Below, in pieces: positions 37,891-46,719 of a stretch of 64,000 nucleotides of DNA. A model generated the notes under the pieces. It was not told the origin of the DNA. It did no database searches and saw only the letters and a program-made list of their open reading frames with translations. The position numbers and the translations under genes are program-made. The stretch comes from Endomicrobium sp. (GTDB lineage: Bacteria > Elusimicrobiota > Endomicrobiia > Endomicrobiales > Endomicrobiaceae). The stretch spans positions 124,001-188,000 of the forward strand of contig JAISGV010000003.1 in assembly GCA_031262885.1 (NCBI GenBank), in the 5' to 3' direction. Each line of letters begins with the position of its first letter. Within the stretch, counting starts at the first letter, position 1.

Positions 37891-38762
37891 AATATTATTT
37901 TATTTAATGCGTATTCTATAATTCCTGTAGCTCCTGCTCTCTTTAAGACAGGAATTATTTTCTTTACTGTTTTTTCTTCTAATACGACTTCTAAGGCTCT
38001 CCAATTTTCATCATTTAATCTTGACACTGTAGGTTTTTTTAAAGATGGCAATAAAGAAATGACTTTATCTAAACATCTAATATGAACGTTCATCTTAAAT
38101 CCTACCATGCCTTCGGCATTAATGGCTCCATTTAATAGCATTGCTATATTCGCTATTTTTTCTTTTTTCCAACTATCTAATAAAGCTTTTTCATTTGCAA
38201 TAAATCTTGTAGTAGAAATTAACATTTCAGTAACTACTCTTAATTTATTAGCTTTTAATGATAATCCTGTTTCTGTAAGTTCAACTATCGCATCAACTAG
38301 TTTGCCTGCCTTGGCTTCTGTAGCTCCCCATGAAAATTCTATCTTGGCATTAATGTTTCTTTTAGCAAAATATTCTTTTGTGTAGTTTAAAAGTTCTGTA
38401 GCAACACTACATCCTTCTAAATCTTCTAAACATTTAATATTAGAATTTTCTGGAACAGCTAAAACCCATTTAACAGGATTAAACCCAGATTTCGCATAAT
38501 TTAATTCGCATATTTCCTTAATTTTAGCATTACTTTCACAAATCCAATCATATCCAGTGATTCCTGCGTCGAAAAATCCATTTTGTACATATCTAGCAAT
38601 TTCTTGAGAACGTATTAACATTATATCTAATTCATTATCATCTGAACTAGGATAATACGATCTAAGAGATGTAATACTTATTTTTATACCAGCTTTTCTG
38701 AATAATTTTATAGTTGCATCTTGTAGACTACCTTTTGGAAACCCAAATCTTAATTTCTTCAT
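37887..38762 (-). CDS. hisG: ATP phosphoribosyltransferase, long form
   Basis: HisG starts histidine synthesis from ATP and PRPP. LRFGFPKGSLQDATIKLFRKAGI, DAGITGYDWI, and the PRPP loop region VDAIVELTETGLSLKAN are clear. With 291 residues it is the long form carrying a C-terminal ACT-like regulatory domain for histidine feedback, so no HisZ is needed. It is away from hisHAFI (53-55 kb), between cvpA and gltX, overlapping both by four bases. hisB, hisC, hisD and hisE are not in the window. Confidence 0.96.
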   Translation of the reverse strand: MKKLRFGFPKGSLQDATIKLFRKAGIKISITSLRSYYPSSDDNELDIMLIRSQEIARYVQNGFFDAGITGYDWICESNAKIKEICELNYAKSGFNPVKWVLAVPENSNIKCLEDLEGCSVATELLNYTKEYFAKRNINAKIEFSWGATEAKAGKLVDAIVELTETGLSLKANKLRVVTEMLISTTRFIANEKALLDSWKKEKIANIAMLLNGAINAEGMVGFKMNVHIRCLDKVISLLPSLKKPTVSRLNDENWRALEVVLEEKTVKKIIPVLKRAGATGIIEYALNKIIL

Positions 38763-39157
38763 ATATTTTTTCCCTTTAATATTTTTTTTATAAAAAAATG
38801 TACAATATTTATATTAAAAAATAACAAAATTTTAATTATAAAAACAAACAAAACAGCCAAACATATAACTCCTCCAAGTAATTTATCCAAAAGTTTTAAA
38901 TGAAAAAAATTTATAATCCTTAAAAAAAAATAATTTACAGAAACGTATACAAGTAACAGTATAGTAATAAGTAAATATAAAAACCAATTGTTTTTATATT
39001 GCACATAATTGTACTTATAACAAAAAAACAAAAAACAAAGACATAATAAAGAAGTAACTATTCTAATAAATCCTATAGACCACCCAATAATAAACGTTAT
39101 AAAACTAATGAGTAGAATACTAATAAATAGCAATACCATATTGTTTACTTTTAGCAT
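38759..39157 (-). CDS. CvpA-like membrane protein
   Basis: This 132-residue protein consists of about four hydrophobic segments separated by short polar loops. The pattern, an N-terminal double segment (MVLLFISILLISFITFIIGWSIGFIRI) and LLDKLLGGVICLAVLFVF before the last helix, resembles CvpA-family proteins, where a D(R/K)xxGxxxG stretch is common. CvpA is an inner-membrane protein linked to colicin V production in E. coli and to envelope stress; its exact role is unclear. The start could be the first Met or the Met at residue 7. The family assignment is tentative. Confidence 0.5.
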   Translation of the reverse strand: MLKVNNMVLLFISILLISFITFIIGWSIGFIRIVTSLLCLCFLFFCYKYNYVQYKNNWFLYLLITILLLVYVSVNYFFLRIINFFHLKLLDKLLGGVICLAVLFVFIIKILLFFNINIVHFFIKKILKGKNI

Positions 39158-39175
39158 ATTTTTTTTTGTTATGCA

Positions 39176-39215
39176 TTGACATAAATTTACGTATCTTGTA
39201 TAATTCTAATACAAG
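39176..39215 (+). promoter_or_regulatory. Strong promoter for the M23 peptidase gene, with an inverted repeat over the -10
   Basis: Perfect TTGACA (39176-39181), a 17-base spacer and perfect TATAAT (39199-39204). An inverted repeat CTTGTAT-N7-ATACAAG (39195-39215) straddles the -10 box and ends at the base before the ATG at 39216. The expected transcript start near 39211 would give a leader of only about five bases. A repressor operator or a leaderless start is possible; both are inference. Confidence 0.75.
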
Positions 39216-40472
39216 ATGTTTTTTTCTAAAAATATATACACCATCTTTTATCGTTTAATAGCATCAATAATATTTGTTGTGATTATGTTTTTGTATTTAT
39301 CTTGTGATGCAAGTGCAGTAAATAATCATCAACAAATATTAACAGGAATACCAACCACCATATCTGTTAATCCTGGATATGGAAATAGAATTATAGAAAA
39401 AATAACAATCCCAATACAACATGGAGATACGCTGTTATCTACTTTAAGACATACTCAATTATCACTTAATGATTCAAACATAGTAATAAAAGAACTTAGC
39501 AAATTTATGAATGTAAATCAATGTATGCCAGGAGATTTTTTTGAAATAATTTTTGATAAAAAAACAAAAGAATGGTTAAGTTTTTCCTATCATTTTTCTA
39601 AAGTCGATTATTACTATATAAGTAAATCTTTAGGTGAAAATAAAACAATAAAAATAGAAAAAAAAAATGTAGAAAAAAAGTTATTAAGATGTGAAAAACA
39701 AGGTATTATAAATTACTCTTTGTGGAAATCCATGTCAATACAAAATATTCCAAATAATGTAATAAGTACTTTTATAAATATTTTTTCCTTATCTTTGGAT
39801 TTTAAATCAGGAGTTAGAAATGGAGATAAATTTAAAATTATATATGACACTGAAGTAGCAAACAATAGCAACACTGTTTTGTCTTCTAAAATTATTGCAG
39901 CTAGCTACATTACTTCTAGAAAAATTTATAATGCTTTATATTTTAAATCAAAGAACAATGAAAATATTGAAGGATACTTTAATGAATTAGGCAAGTCTTT
40001 ACAATCAATGTTTTTACAAGCTCCTCTTAAATATAGTAGGATAAGTTCATATTTTTCAGAAGAAAGATTGCACCCTATACTAAAATACGTCAGACCTCAT
40101 CTTGGTATAGATTATGTCGCCCCGATTGGTACTCCAGTATTTTCAGTTGCAAATGGGACTGTAACATTAGCAGAAATTAGAGGAGGATTTGGAAATCTGA
40201 TAGTTATAAAACATTTAAATGGATATGAAACATATTACGGACATTTATCAGGATTTCGTAATGGAATCAAAAAAGGATGCAATGTATCGCAAGGGCAAGT
40301 GATTGGTTATGTTGGCATGACGGGATTAGCAACTGGTCCTCATTTAGATTTTAGAATAAAATATAATGGTAAATTTATTAATTTTCTAGAAATAAAAAAT
40401 CAACGCCGTTTAGAATTAACTAACGAATATAAAAAAGAATTTATTGAAACTACAAGAGATTATTTTTTATAA
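39216..40472 (+). CDS. M23-family peptidoglycan endopeptidase (LytM domain)
   Basis: A signal peptide (residues 1-35, ...LYLSCDASA) leads to a periplasmic region with an OapA/LysM-like middle part (IPIQHGDTLLSTLRHTQLS), then a LytM domain from about residue 280. HPILKYVRPHLGIDYVAPIGTPV supplies the HxxxD zinc ligands, with YETYYGHLSG. The final motif reads GPHLDFRI where most members have HxH, so the second histidine is Asp. I recall such HxD members among anaerobe M23 proteins, so it need not be inactive. It would cut wall peptide cross-links. The 3' end overlaps convergent etfA by 13 bases. Confidence 0.88.
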   Translation: MFFSKNIYTIFYRLIASIIFVVIMFLYLSCDASAVNNHQQILTGIPTTISVNPGYGNRIIEKITIPIQHGDTLLSTLRHTQLSLNDSNIVIKELSKFMNVNQCMPGDFFEIIFDKKTKEWLSFSYHFSKVDYYYISKSLGENKTIKIEKKNVEKKLLRCEKQGIINYSLWKSMSIQNIPNNVISTFINIFSLSLDFKSGVRNGDKFKIIYDTEVANNSNTVLSSKIIAASYITSRKIYNALYFKSKNNENIEGYFNELGKSLQSMFLQAPLKYSRISSYFSEERLHPILKYVRPHLGIDYVAPIGTPVFSVANGTVTLAEIRGGFGNLIVIKHLNGYETYYGHLSGFRNGIKKGCNVSQGQVIGYVGMTGLATGPHLDFRIKYNGKFINFLEIKNQRRLELTNEYKKEFIETTRDYFL

Positions 40473-41497
40473 ACATTATTTATTTTGTTTGTTCTCCTGA
40501 ACATTATTTCTTTTATTATTTCAGGTATTATTTTATATAAATCTCCAACTATGGCATATGTTGCTATTTCCATGATTTTACAATGTGGATCCTTGTTTAT
40601 TGCAATAATAATTGTGTCATTATTAATGTTAACTCCTTCCATATGTTTCATTTGTCCAGAAATTCCACAAGCTATATAAACCTTAGGACTAACGATATTG
40701 TGTTTCCCTATTAAAAAATTATTAGATATCCATTTTAGATCAACAGGGGGTTTAGATGCTCCTATAGTCCCCCCAATAGCTTTTGCTAACTGTTTAATTA
40801 AAATGAACCCTTTTTCATTTCCTAGTCCTCTACCACCTGATACAATAATATTAGACGACATTTCCGTTTGCTGTTTTATTTTTATATTCAAAGACTTGAT
40901 TTTACTAACAATTTCATTATCTTTCAACTTTATATCAATAATATTTCCTGTTCTATTTTGTAATACTCTATCAATTAAAGTATCCGGTTTTACCACAACT
41001 ATCTTAAGTTTATTTTTAGAAATTGTAACAGTAGTAATTTCTTTTTTACCTTCATACTTATTAGTAGTAATAAAACTAATTTTCTCAAAATTAGTTTTAC
41101 TAGAATAATTTAGTTTAAAAGCAACACAATTGGATATTATTCCTGCTTCAATATTTGCCGCAATTCTTGGCGCTATTGATTTGCCAATTAATGTTGAACC
41201 AAACAATAACAATTCGGGTTTTTTTGATTTTATTAATTTCAATAATATATTAGCGTAAACATCATCTTTAAAATCATTACAAATAACATCATCTAATACA
41301 TAAACTTTATCTGCACCTCTGATAATTAACTGTTTTGCCTTTTTTCTAATTTTATGGCCTAATAAAATAGTAACTAATGGCATATTTAATTTATTTGCTA
41401 GCTTTCTACTTTTGTTTAACAATTCATATACTACTTTATCTATTTTACCATAATGTTGTTCTGCGTAAACCCATATTTCTTTTAAAAAATTGTTCAT
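40460..41497 (-). CDS. etfA: Electron transfer flavoprotein alpha subunit
   Basis: EtfA binds FAD and pairs with EtfB to carry electrons from acyl-CoA dehydrogenases. The C-terminal FAD domain is clear: IIVSGGRGLGNEKGFILIKQLAKAIGG, SPKVYIACGISGQMKHMEGV and AINKDPHCKI. Two usually conserved points differ: GASR is GASK, and the GQTGKTVxP stretch is GKHNIVSP, one residue shorter. The protein has 345 residues; no ferredoxin-like extension. It lies five bases after etfB, last in the acyl-CoA dehydrogenase-etfB-etfA operon. Confidence 0.93.
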   Translation of the reverse strand: MNNFLKEIWVYAEQHYGKIDKVVYELLNKSRKLANKLNMPLVTILLGHKIRKKAKQLIIRGADKVYVLDDVICNDFKDDVYANILLKLIKSKKPELLLFGSTLIGKSIAPRIAANIEAGIISNCVAFKLNYSSKTNFEKISFITTNKYEGKKEITTVTISKNKLKIVVVKPDTLIDRVLQNRTGNIIDIKLKDNEIVSKIKSLNIKIKQQTEMSSNIIVSGGRGLGNEKGFILIKQLAKAIGGTIGASKPPVDLKWISNNFLIGKHNIVSPKVYIACGISGQMKHMEGVNINNDTIIIAINKDPHCKIMEIATYAIVGDLYKIIPEIIKEIMFRRTNKINNVYKK

Positions 41498-41502
41498 GAT
41501 TA

Positions 41503-42264
41503 TTAAATAATTTTGTTTTCCAATAATTTATCAACTATTTTAACAGCAATACTACTAGCATTTCCAGTAAATATCTCTTTATTTTTTTGTTTATTATTCT
41601 CGTCCTTTTTGCTTATATGTGTATTAGAACCTAAGCTACCAGTTCTATTAGATTCCATATTTAAAAATTTCATATCCCAAATCTTTATCGAAGCTTTTCT
41701 TGCTAATATTCTTCCTTTCACAGAAACTAATCTAGAAATATTATCTCCTTTAGTTATAGTAAGCAAAACAGGAAGTTTACTTTCTAATACTTCTGAACCT
41801 ATATCAAGTAATCTATCAACTATAACAACAGTATTATTTATAGATTTTATTCTTTTCACACAAGTTATATGAGGAATATTAAGCATTTCTGCTAATTCAG
41901 GGCCAACAAATCCTGTATTCCCATTTGGGGATTGTTTGCCACATAAAATAAGATTATAATTATTAATTAATTTTATAGCTTTAAATAATGTGTAAGCTGT
42001 AGCTAATGTGTCTGAACCTTTAAAAGCATTATCTGTTAATAAAATGGCTTCATCTACTCCCTTAGATATAGAATATCTTAAAATAAACTCGGCATCAGGA
42101 GTTCCCATTGTAATAACAATTATTTTTGCTTTCAACATATCCTTAACTTTTAAACTTTCTTCTAAAGCATACTCATCAAAAGGATTAAGGCCATATCTTT
42201 TGTTATTTGATTCTTGATTAATTATGGAATTAATTATTTGTTTTATACAAACAATAATGTTCAT
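41503..42264 (-). CDS. etfB: Electron transfer flavoprotein beta subunit
   Basis: EtfB is the AMP- or FAD-binding partner of EtfA. MNIIVCIKQI, LNPFDEYALEESLKVKD and the nucleotide loop LILCGKQSPNGNTGFVGPELAEML identify it. The loop is usually DGDTxQVGP; here both Asp positions are Asn. The C-terminus has a charged, Asn/Lys-rich spacer before ASSIAVKIVDKLLENKII. Length is 253 residues. It overlaps the acyl-CoA dehydrogenase gene by four bases. Whether this Etf is bifurcating cannot be decided by eye. Confidence 0.93.
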   Translation of the reverse strand: MNIIVCIKQIINSIINQESNNKRYGLNPFDEYALEESLKVKDMLKAKIIVITMGTPDAEFILRYSISKGVDEAILLTDNAFKGSDTLATAYTLFKAIKLINNYNLILCGKQSPNGNTGFVGPELAEMLNIPHITCVKRIKSINNTVVIVDRLLDIGSEVLESKLPVLLTITKGDNISRLVSVKGRILARKASIKIWDMKFLNMESNRTGSLGSNTHISKKDENNKQKNKEIFTGNASSIAVKIVDKLLENKII

Positions 42265-43424
42265 TTTGTAGAAAATTCTCTAATTAAATTAGCTGCAATT
42301 TCATTTTTTTGAATTTGACTTGTACCTTCATATAAGGTAGTAATTCTTGCATCCCTAAACATTTTTTCTATAGGATAATCTCTTAAATATCCATTTCCTC
42401 CTAAAATTTGCATAGAATTCAATGTAACCCTAACGGCCATTTCTGAACAAAATAATTTTACCATAGCAGATTCTTTACTTATACGTTTTTGAATTTTAGA
42501 ATCTATAGTTCTTGCACAAGTATATAATAGAGAACGTGCGGCTTCAATTTCAGTCGCCATATCAGCTAACATATGTTGTATTGCTTGAAAAGAAATTATG
42601 GAATTTCCAAATTGCTTCCTTATCCTTGCATATTTAATAGCTTCCTCGAAAGCCCCTGTAGCAATACCAAGTGCTTGAGCGGCAACTCCTGGTCTAGAAT
42701 TATTTAATGTAGTTTGTGCTATTAGTAAACCGTAACCTTCTTTTCCTAGTCTTTGATCTTTATGTACTTTACATTTATTAAAAATTAATTCTCTTGTAGA
42801 TGAAGATTTAATACCCATTTTTTTCTCTTTTTTACCAAAATGAAACCCTTGTTGTCCTTTTTCTATAATAAAACAAGAAATTCCTCTAGCTCCTTTAGTA
42901 AAATTTGTTTTTGCAAAAACAGTATAAATTTGAGCATCTCCTCCATTAGTTATAAAGCATTTAATCCCATCTATAATATAAAAATCCCCTGTCTTTGTTG
43001 CTACTGTCTTTATATTGCAAACATCAGAACCTGCTTCAGCTTCTGTTAATCCAAATGCAGCTAATTTTTTGCCAGAAGCTATATCTGGTAAATATTTTGT
43101 TTTTTGTTTATCATTTCCAAATAATATTATAGGTAATGTACCTAATGCTGTTGCTGCAATAGATAATGCAATAGAGCCATCAACTTTACAAAGTTCTTCT
43201 ATTAAAAGAACTAATCCCATAATTCCGCTGCCCAAGCCTCCATATTGTTTAGGTATATAGGTACCACATAGATCACACTTAGCAAATTCTTTCATTATTT
43301 CGTATGGAAATTCTTCCTTCTCATCATAATATTTTCTTAATGGTTTTATTTTTTGTATTGCTACAGAATGAGCTATATCTATTATTGCTTTTTCATCTTC
43401 TGATAACATATAATTCATAACCAT
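42261..43424 (-). CDS. Acyl-CoA dehydrogenase (short-chain/butyryl type)
   Basis: This flavoprotein oxidises acyl-CoA or reduces enoyl-CoA together with EtfAB. The FAD region FGLTEAEAGSDV, FITNGGDAQIYTVFA, the helical FGNSIISFQAIQHMLADMATEIEAAR and the catalytic glutamate in TLYEGTSQIQKNEIAANLI, in the position used by short-chain enzymes, are present. Length is 387 residues. A GGGGGAGG ribosome site precedes the first ATG. No thiolase, crotonase or hydroxyacyl-CoA dehydrogenase is nearby, so the pathway (butyrate-type fermentation, or acid or amino-acid degradation) remains open. Confidence 0.93.
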   Translation of the reverse strand: MVMNYMLSEDEKAIIDIAHSVAIQKIKPLRKYYDEKEEFPYEIMKEFAKCDLCGTYIPKQYGGLGSGIMGLVLLIEELCKVDGSIALSIAATALGTLPIILFGNDKQKTKYLPDIASGKKLAAFGLTEAEAGSDVCNIKTVATKTGDFYIIDGIKCFITNGGDAQIYTVFAKTNFTKGARGISCFIIEKGQQGFHFGKKEKKMGIKSSSTRELIFNKCKVHKDQRLGKEGYGLLIAQTTLNNSRPGVAAQALGIATGAFEEAIKYARIRKQFGNSIISFQAIQHMLADMATEIEAARSLLYTCARTIDSKIQKRISKESAMVKLFCSEMAVRVTLNSMQILGGNGYLRDYPIEKMFRDARITTLYEGTSQIQKNEIAANLIREFSTK

Positions 43425-43454
43425 ATAACTAATTCCTCCCCCCTCATCGTTTTA

Positions 43455-43495
43455 AGATAAAAAAAAGATTCTTTTATTTAATAAAAGAATCTTTT
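43455..43495 (-). terminator. Intrinsic terminator of the fab operon
   Basis: A 15-bp perfect stem (43463-43477 with 43481-43495) and a three-base loop, followed on the minus strand by a run of eight T residues. The loop is the fabF stop codon itself, so the left arm of the RNA hairpin is coding sequence. It separates the fatty-acid operon from the acyl-CoA dehydrogenase operon downstream. Confidence 0.88.
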
Positions 43496-44719
43496 AATTA
43501 CTATACAAGCGTTATGACCTCCGAAACCCAACGAATTTGAAATAGCAAAATTAATATCTTGTTTTCTGTATATATTTGGAACATAATCTAAATCACATTC
43601 CGGATCTGTATTTTCATAATTAATTGTAGGAGGTATAAAATTATCATTAATAGCTAAAATAGTAGCTATTAATTCCACAACAGCCGCTCCTCCTAATAGA
43701 TGCCCTATCATAGATTTAGTAGAGGAAACGGGAATATTGTAAGCTTTTTTTCCGAAAACTTGTTTTATAGCGTAAGTCTCTATTTTATCATTTAATATAG
43801 TAGATGTTCCATGTGCATTAATATAATCTATATCTTTTGTTAAAATACCTGCATTATAAATTGCTCCCTGCATAGCAGTAATAATAGATTTCCCTTTTGG
43901 TTCAGGAGCAGTAATATGATAAGCATCATTAGATACTCCATATCCAGAAAGTTCTGCATAGATTTTAGCGCCTCTTTTTAATGCATGATCTAAAGTTTCT
44001 AATACCAACATACCTCCACCTTCACCCATTACAAAACCATCTCTTAATTTATCAAAAGGCCTAGAAGCTTTTTGCGGATTATCATTTCTTCTAGATAAAG
44101 CCTTGATTGAACAAAACCCTGCCATTCCCAATGGACAAATCGCTCCTTCTGCACCACCTGTAATAATAATGTCTAAATTGTTATTACTTCTTAATAGCAT
44201 TAAGGCATCCCCTATAGCATTATTAGAAGAAGCGCAAGCACTAGTAATAGCATAATTAGGTCCTCTAAAACCATACTTAATAGCAATCTCCCCTGGTAAC
44301 ATGTTTGTAATAATCATAGGAATAAGAAATGGACTAACTCTTTTAGGGCCTTTATTTAATAAAGTATATTCTTCTCTTTCTATTATTTCTAAACCCCCTA
44401 TACCTGTACCAGTAATAACTCCAATCTTAGATAAATCTTCATTAGATAAATTAAGACCAGAATCTTCTATAGCAAGCTTAGCTGCTGCAAAGCCAAATTG
44501 AATGAATCTAGACATTCTTTTTATATGTTTTTTATCTATAAATTCTTTTGGATTAAAATTTCTAACAATGGAAGCAAACTTTGTACTATAAAGTTTGGTA
44601 TCAAAAGAATCAATATAGGAAACACAAGATTTACCACTTTTTAACGCTTTTGAAAACTCATCTTTCCCAATGCCTATAGGTGTAATAACTCCTATACCTG
44701 TTATAACAATTCTTTTCAT
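43478..44719 (-). CDS. fabF: 3-oxoacyl-ACP synthase II
   Basis: FabF elongates acyl-ACP with malonyl-ACP. The active-site cysteine lies in SACASSNNAIGDAL, the two histidines in NAHGTST and MIGHLLGGAA, and the N-terminal RIVITGIGVITPIG is standard. Length is 413 residues. It is the last gene of the fab run; its stop codon is in the loop of the terminator hairpin. It starts six bases after acpP. Confidence 0.97.
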   Translation of the reverse strand: MKRIVITGIGVITPIGIGKDEFSKALKSGKSCVSYIDSFDTKLYSTKFASIVRNFNPKEFIDKKHIKRMSRFIQFGFAAAKLAIEDSGLNLSNEDLSKIGVITGTGIGGLEIIEREEYTLLNKGPKRVSPFLIPMIITNMLPGEIAIKYGFRGPNYAITSACASSNNAIGDALMLLRSNNNLDIIITGGAEGAICPLGMAGFCSIKALSRRNDNPQKASRPFDKLRDGFVMGEGGGMLVLETLDHALKRGAKIYAELSGYGVSNDAYHITAPEPKGKSIITAMQGAIYNAGILTKDIDYINAHGTSTILNDKIETYAIKQVFGKKAYNIPVSSTKSMIGHLLGGAAVVELIATILAINDNFIPPTINYENTDPECDLDYVPNIYRKQDINFAISNSLGFGGHNACIVIKRFFY

Positions 44720-44725
44720 ATTTTA

Positions 44726-44974
44726 TTATTTAGATTCTACATGATTTTTTATATAATCTATTGCCTGACCTACAGTTTTTATTTTTTCTGCTTCCTCATC
44801 TGGTATTTCTATACCAAATGCTTCTTCAAAGGCCATGACTAACTCAACAGTATCTAAAGAATCAGCTCCCAAATCATTAACAAATGAAGCTTCATTGATA
44901 ACTTCAGCAGAATTAACACCTAATTGTTCAACTATGATTTCTTTTACTTTACTTTCAAAATCTATATCTAACAT
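44726..44974 (-). CDS. acpP: Acyl carrier protein
   Basis: AcpP carries growing acyl chains on a phosphopantetheine arm. The 82-residue, acidic, helical protein has the attachment serine in [37 protein letters not shown] lies upstream of the ATG at 44974. The position between fabG and fabF is the usual one in bacteria. It serves FabD, FabH, FabF and FabG encoded alongside. Confidence 0.98.
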   Translation of the reverse strand: MLDIDFESKVKEIIVEQLGVNSAEVINEASFVNDLGADSLDTVELVMAFEEAFGIEIPDEEAEKIKTVGQAIDYIKNHVESK

Positions 44975-45003
44975 TATAATGTCATTCCTCCTATTTGTAA
45001 AAT

Positions 45004-45753
45004 TTATAAATACATTCCTCCATTGATGGATAATACTTGTCCAGTTATATATGATGAATCATCACTAGCAAGAAATAATGCAGCTTTAGCTATATCTGTA
45101 ACCTCACCAAATTTAGAAAGAGGTATTTGTAATAAAATATCTTTTTTTTGTTGGTCTGTTAATTTATTTGTCATATTAGTTTTAATAAATCCTGGAGAAA
45201 TTGCATTTACTAAAATATTCCTAGAAGCAAATTCTTTTGCACAAGTCTTTGTAATAGCAATTACTCCGCCTTTTGATGCTGCATAATTTACCTGTCCTGG
45301 GTTCCCGATTTGTCCTACTAAGGAAGCAATATTTATTATTCTTCCATGTTTACGTTTCAACATTGATTTACTTACAGCTTTTATACAATTAAACACTCCT
45401 TTTAAATTAACAGATATAACGGAATCCCAATCAACTTCTTTCATTTTTAGTATTAAGTTATCTTTTGTTATTCCTGCATTATTAACTAGTATATCTATAC
45501 TAGAAAATTTGTCAAGTGATTTTTGAACTAATTCGTTACAATCTACTAATTTGGCGACGTCGCCTATTGCTGTTAAAGTTTTGGTATTGTATTTTACTTT
45601 TAACTCATCTGATAAATTTTTTAATAAATTGATATTTTTCTCTGTATCAAAAGCTATAATATTTGCTCCTTCAGATGCAAATATTGTAGCTATTTCTTTA
45701 CCTATACCATTTGCAGCACCTGTTATTATAATCACTTTATCTTTAAGTTTCAT
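45004..45753 (-). CDS. fabG: 3-oxoacyl-ACP reductase
   Basis: FabG is an NADPH-dependent short-chain dehydrogenase in the elongation cycle. The cofactor motif [16 protein letters not shown], the catalytic Ser/Tyr/Lys ([12 protein letters not shown]...YAASK) and the C-terminal [17 protein letters not shown] are intact. Length is 249 residues. Its 5' end overlaps fabD by 11 bases. The neighbours make FabG far more likely than another short-chain dehydrogenase. Confidence 0.97.
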   Translation of the reverse strand: MKLKDKVIIITGAANGIGKEIATIFASEGANIIAFDTEKNINLLKNLSDELKVKYNTKTLTAIGDVAKLVDCNELVQKSLDKFSSIDILVNNAGITKDNLILKMKEVDWDSVISVNLKGVFNCIKAVSKSMLKRKHGRIINIASLVGQIGNPGQVNYAASKGGVIAITKTCAKEFASRNILVNAISPGFIKTNMTNKLTDQQKKDILLQIPLSKFGEVTDIAKAALFLASDDSSYITGQVLSINGGMYL

Positions 45754-46702
45754 GAAAATTATTTATAACCTCCATAGTATTTTCTAAATTCAGTAAGTCA
45801 CTGGTATTAAATACTTTTTTTGACCTATCTATTTTTTTTATTATAGATGATAAAGTCCTACCAGGACCAATTTCTATAAATTTATTACAGCCAGTATTAA
45901 TAAGATTTTGGATACTTGTTTTCCACAAGACAGGGTTATCCACTTGCTTAATAAGTTTATATTTAATTGATTTTACATTTGAAGTTAAGGAAGCATCGTA
46001 ATTCATATAAATTCCGTAAATAGGGCTATGAAATTCATACTTCTTTAGTTCTATAGCCATTTCTTTTGAAGCACTAGACATTAAACTAGAATGAAATGGC
46101 CCAGAAACATTCAAAAAAACAGTTTTTAAAGCTCCTCTTTTTTTAGCTAAGTATACAGCTTTATTTATCGCTTCTACATGGCCTGATATAATGACTTGTT
46201 TTGTAGAGTTAAAATTAACTGCTTCACATACTATATTTTTATCTTTTGATACTTCTTCACATATTTTAATAACAATAGTTTCATTCAACCCTATAATTGC
46301 AGCCATTACGCCAGGATTTATATTAATAGCTTTTTTAATGAATTTACTTCTAGCATTTACAATTTTTAAACCATCTGTAAAACCAAAAACTTCTGCTGAA
46401 AATAATGCAGAATATTCACCTAATGAATGTCCTAAGACTGCTATATTTTTACTATTTTTAGCAAAAAAATTATTGCAGTATTTCTTTATAATACTAAAAA
46501 TAGCACAACTTACTGCAAAAATTGCAGGTTGTGCATATTGAGTTAATTGAAGGGTTTTTTTTGGTCCATTAAAAAGCAGGTTTATATCATAATTTAAAGA
46601 GTCAATTATTTCCCTAGCCTGTGAATAATTACTATATATATACTTACCCATACCTACACTTTGTGATCCTTGTCCAGGAAATACAAATGCAATTTTATAC
46701 AT
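45743..46702 (-). CDS. fabD: Malonyl-CoA:ACP transacylase
   Basis: FabD loads malonyl groups onto AcpP. IAFVFPGQGSQSVGMG, the active serine in VLGHSLGEYSALF, the histidine in VSGPFHSSLM and the C-terminal FIEIGPGRTLSSIIKK are family signatures. Length is 319 residues. It lies 17 bases after fabH and overlaps fabG. The order fabH-fabD-fabG-acpP-fabF is a classic type II fatty-acid cluster. Confidence 0.97.
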   Translation of the reverse strand: MYKIAFVFPGQGSQSVGMGKYIYSNYSQAREIIDSLNYDINLLFNGPKKTLQLTQYAQPAIFAVSCAIFSIIKKYCNNFFAKNSKNIAVLGHSLGEYSALFSAEVFGFTDGLKIVNARSKFIKKAININPGVMAAIIGLNETIVIKICEEVSKDKNIVCEAVNFNSTKQVIISGHVEAINKAVYLAKKRGALKTVFLNVSGPFHSSLMSSASKEMAIELKKYEFHSPIYGIYMNYDASLTSNVKSIKYKLIKQVDNPVLWKTSIQNLINTGCNKFIEIGPGRTLSSIIKKIDRSKKVFNTSDLLNLENTMEVINNFHET

Positions 46703-46719
46703 GATTAATCCTATTTAAT

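Noticed and set aside
40698-41108. 136-residue plus-strand ORF
   Set aside because: Antisense to etfA, with no ribosome site or recognisable domain.
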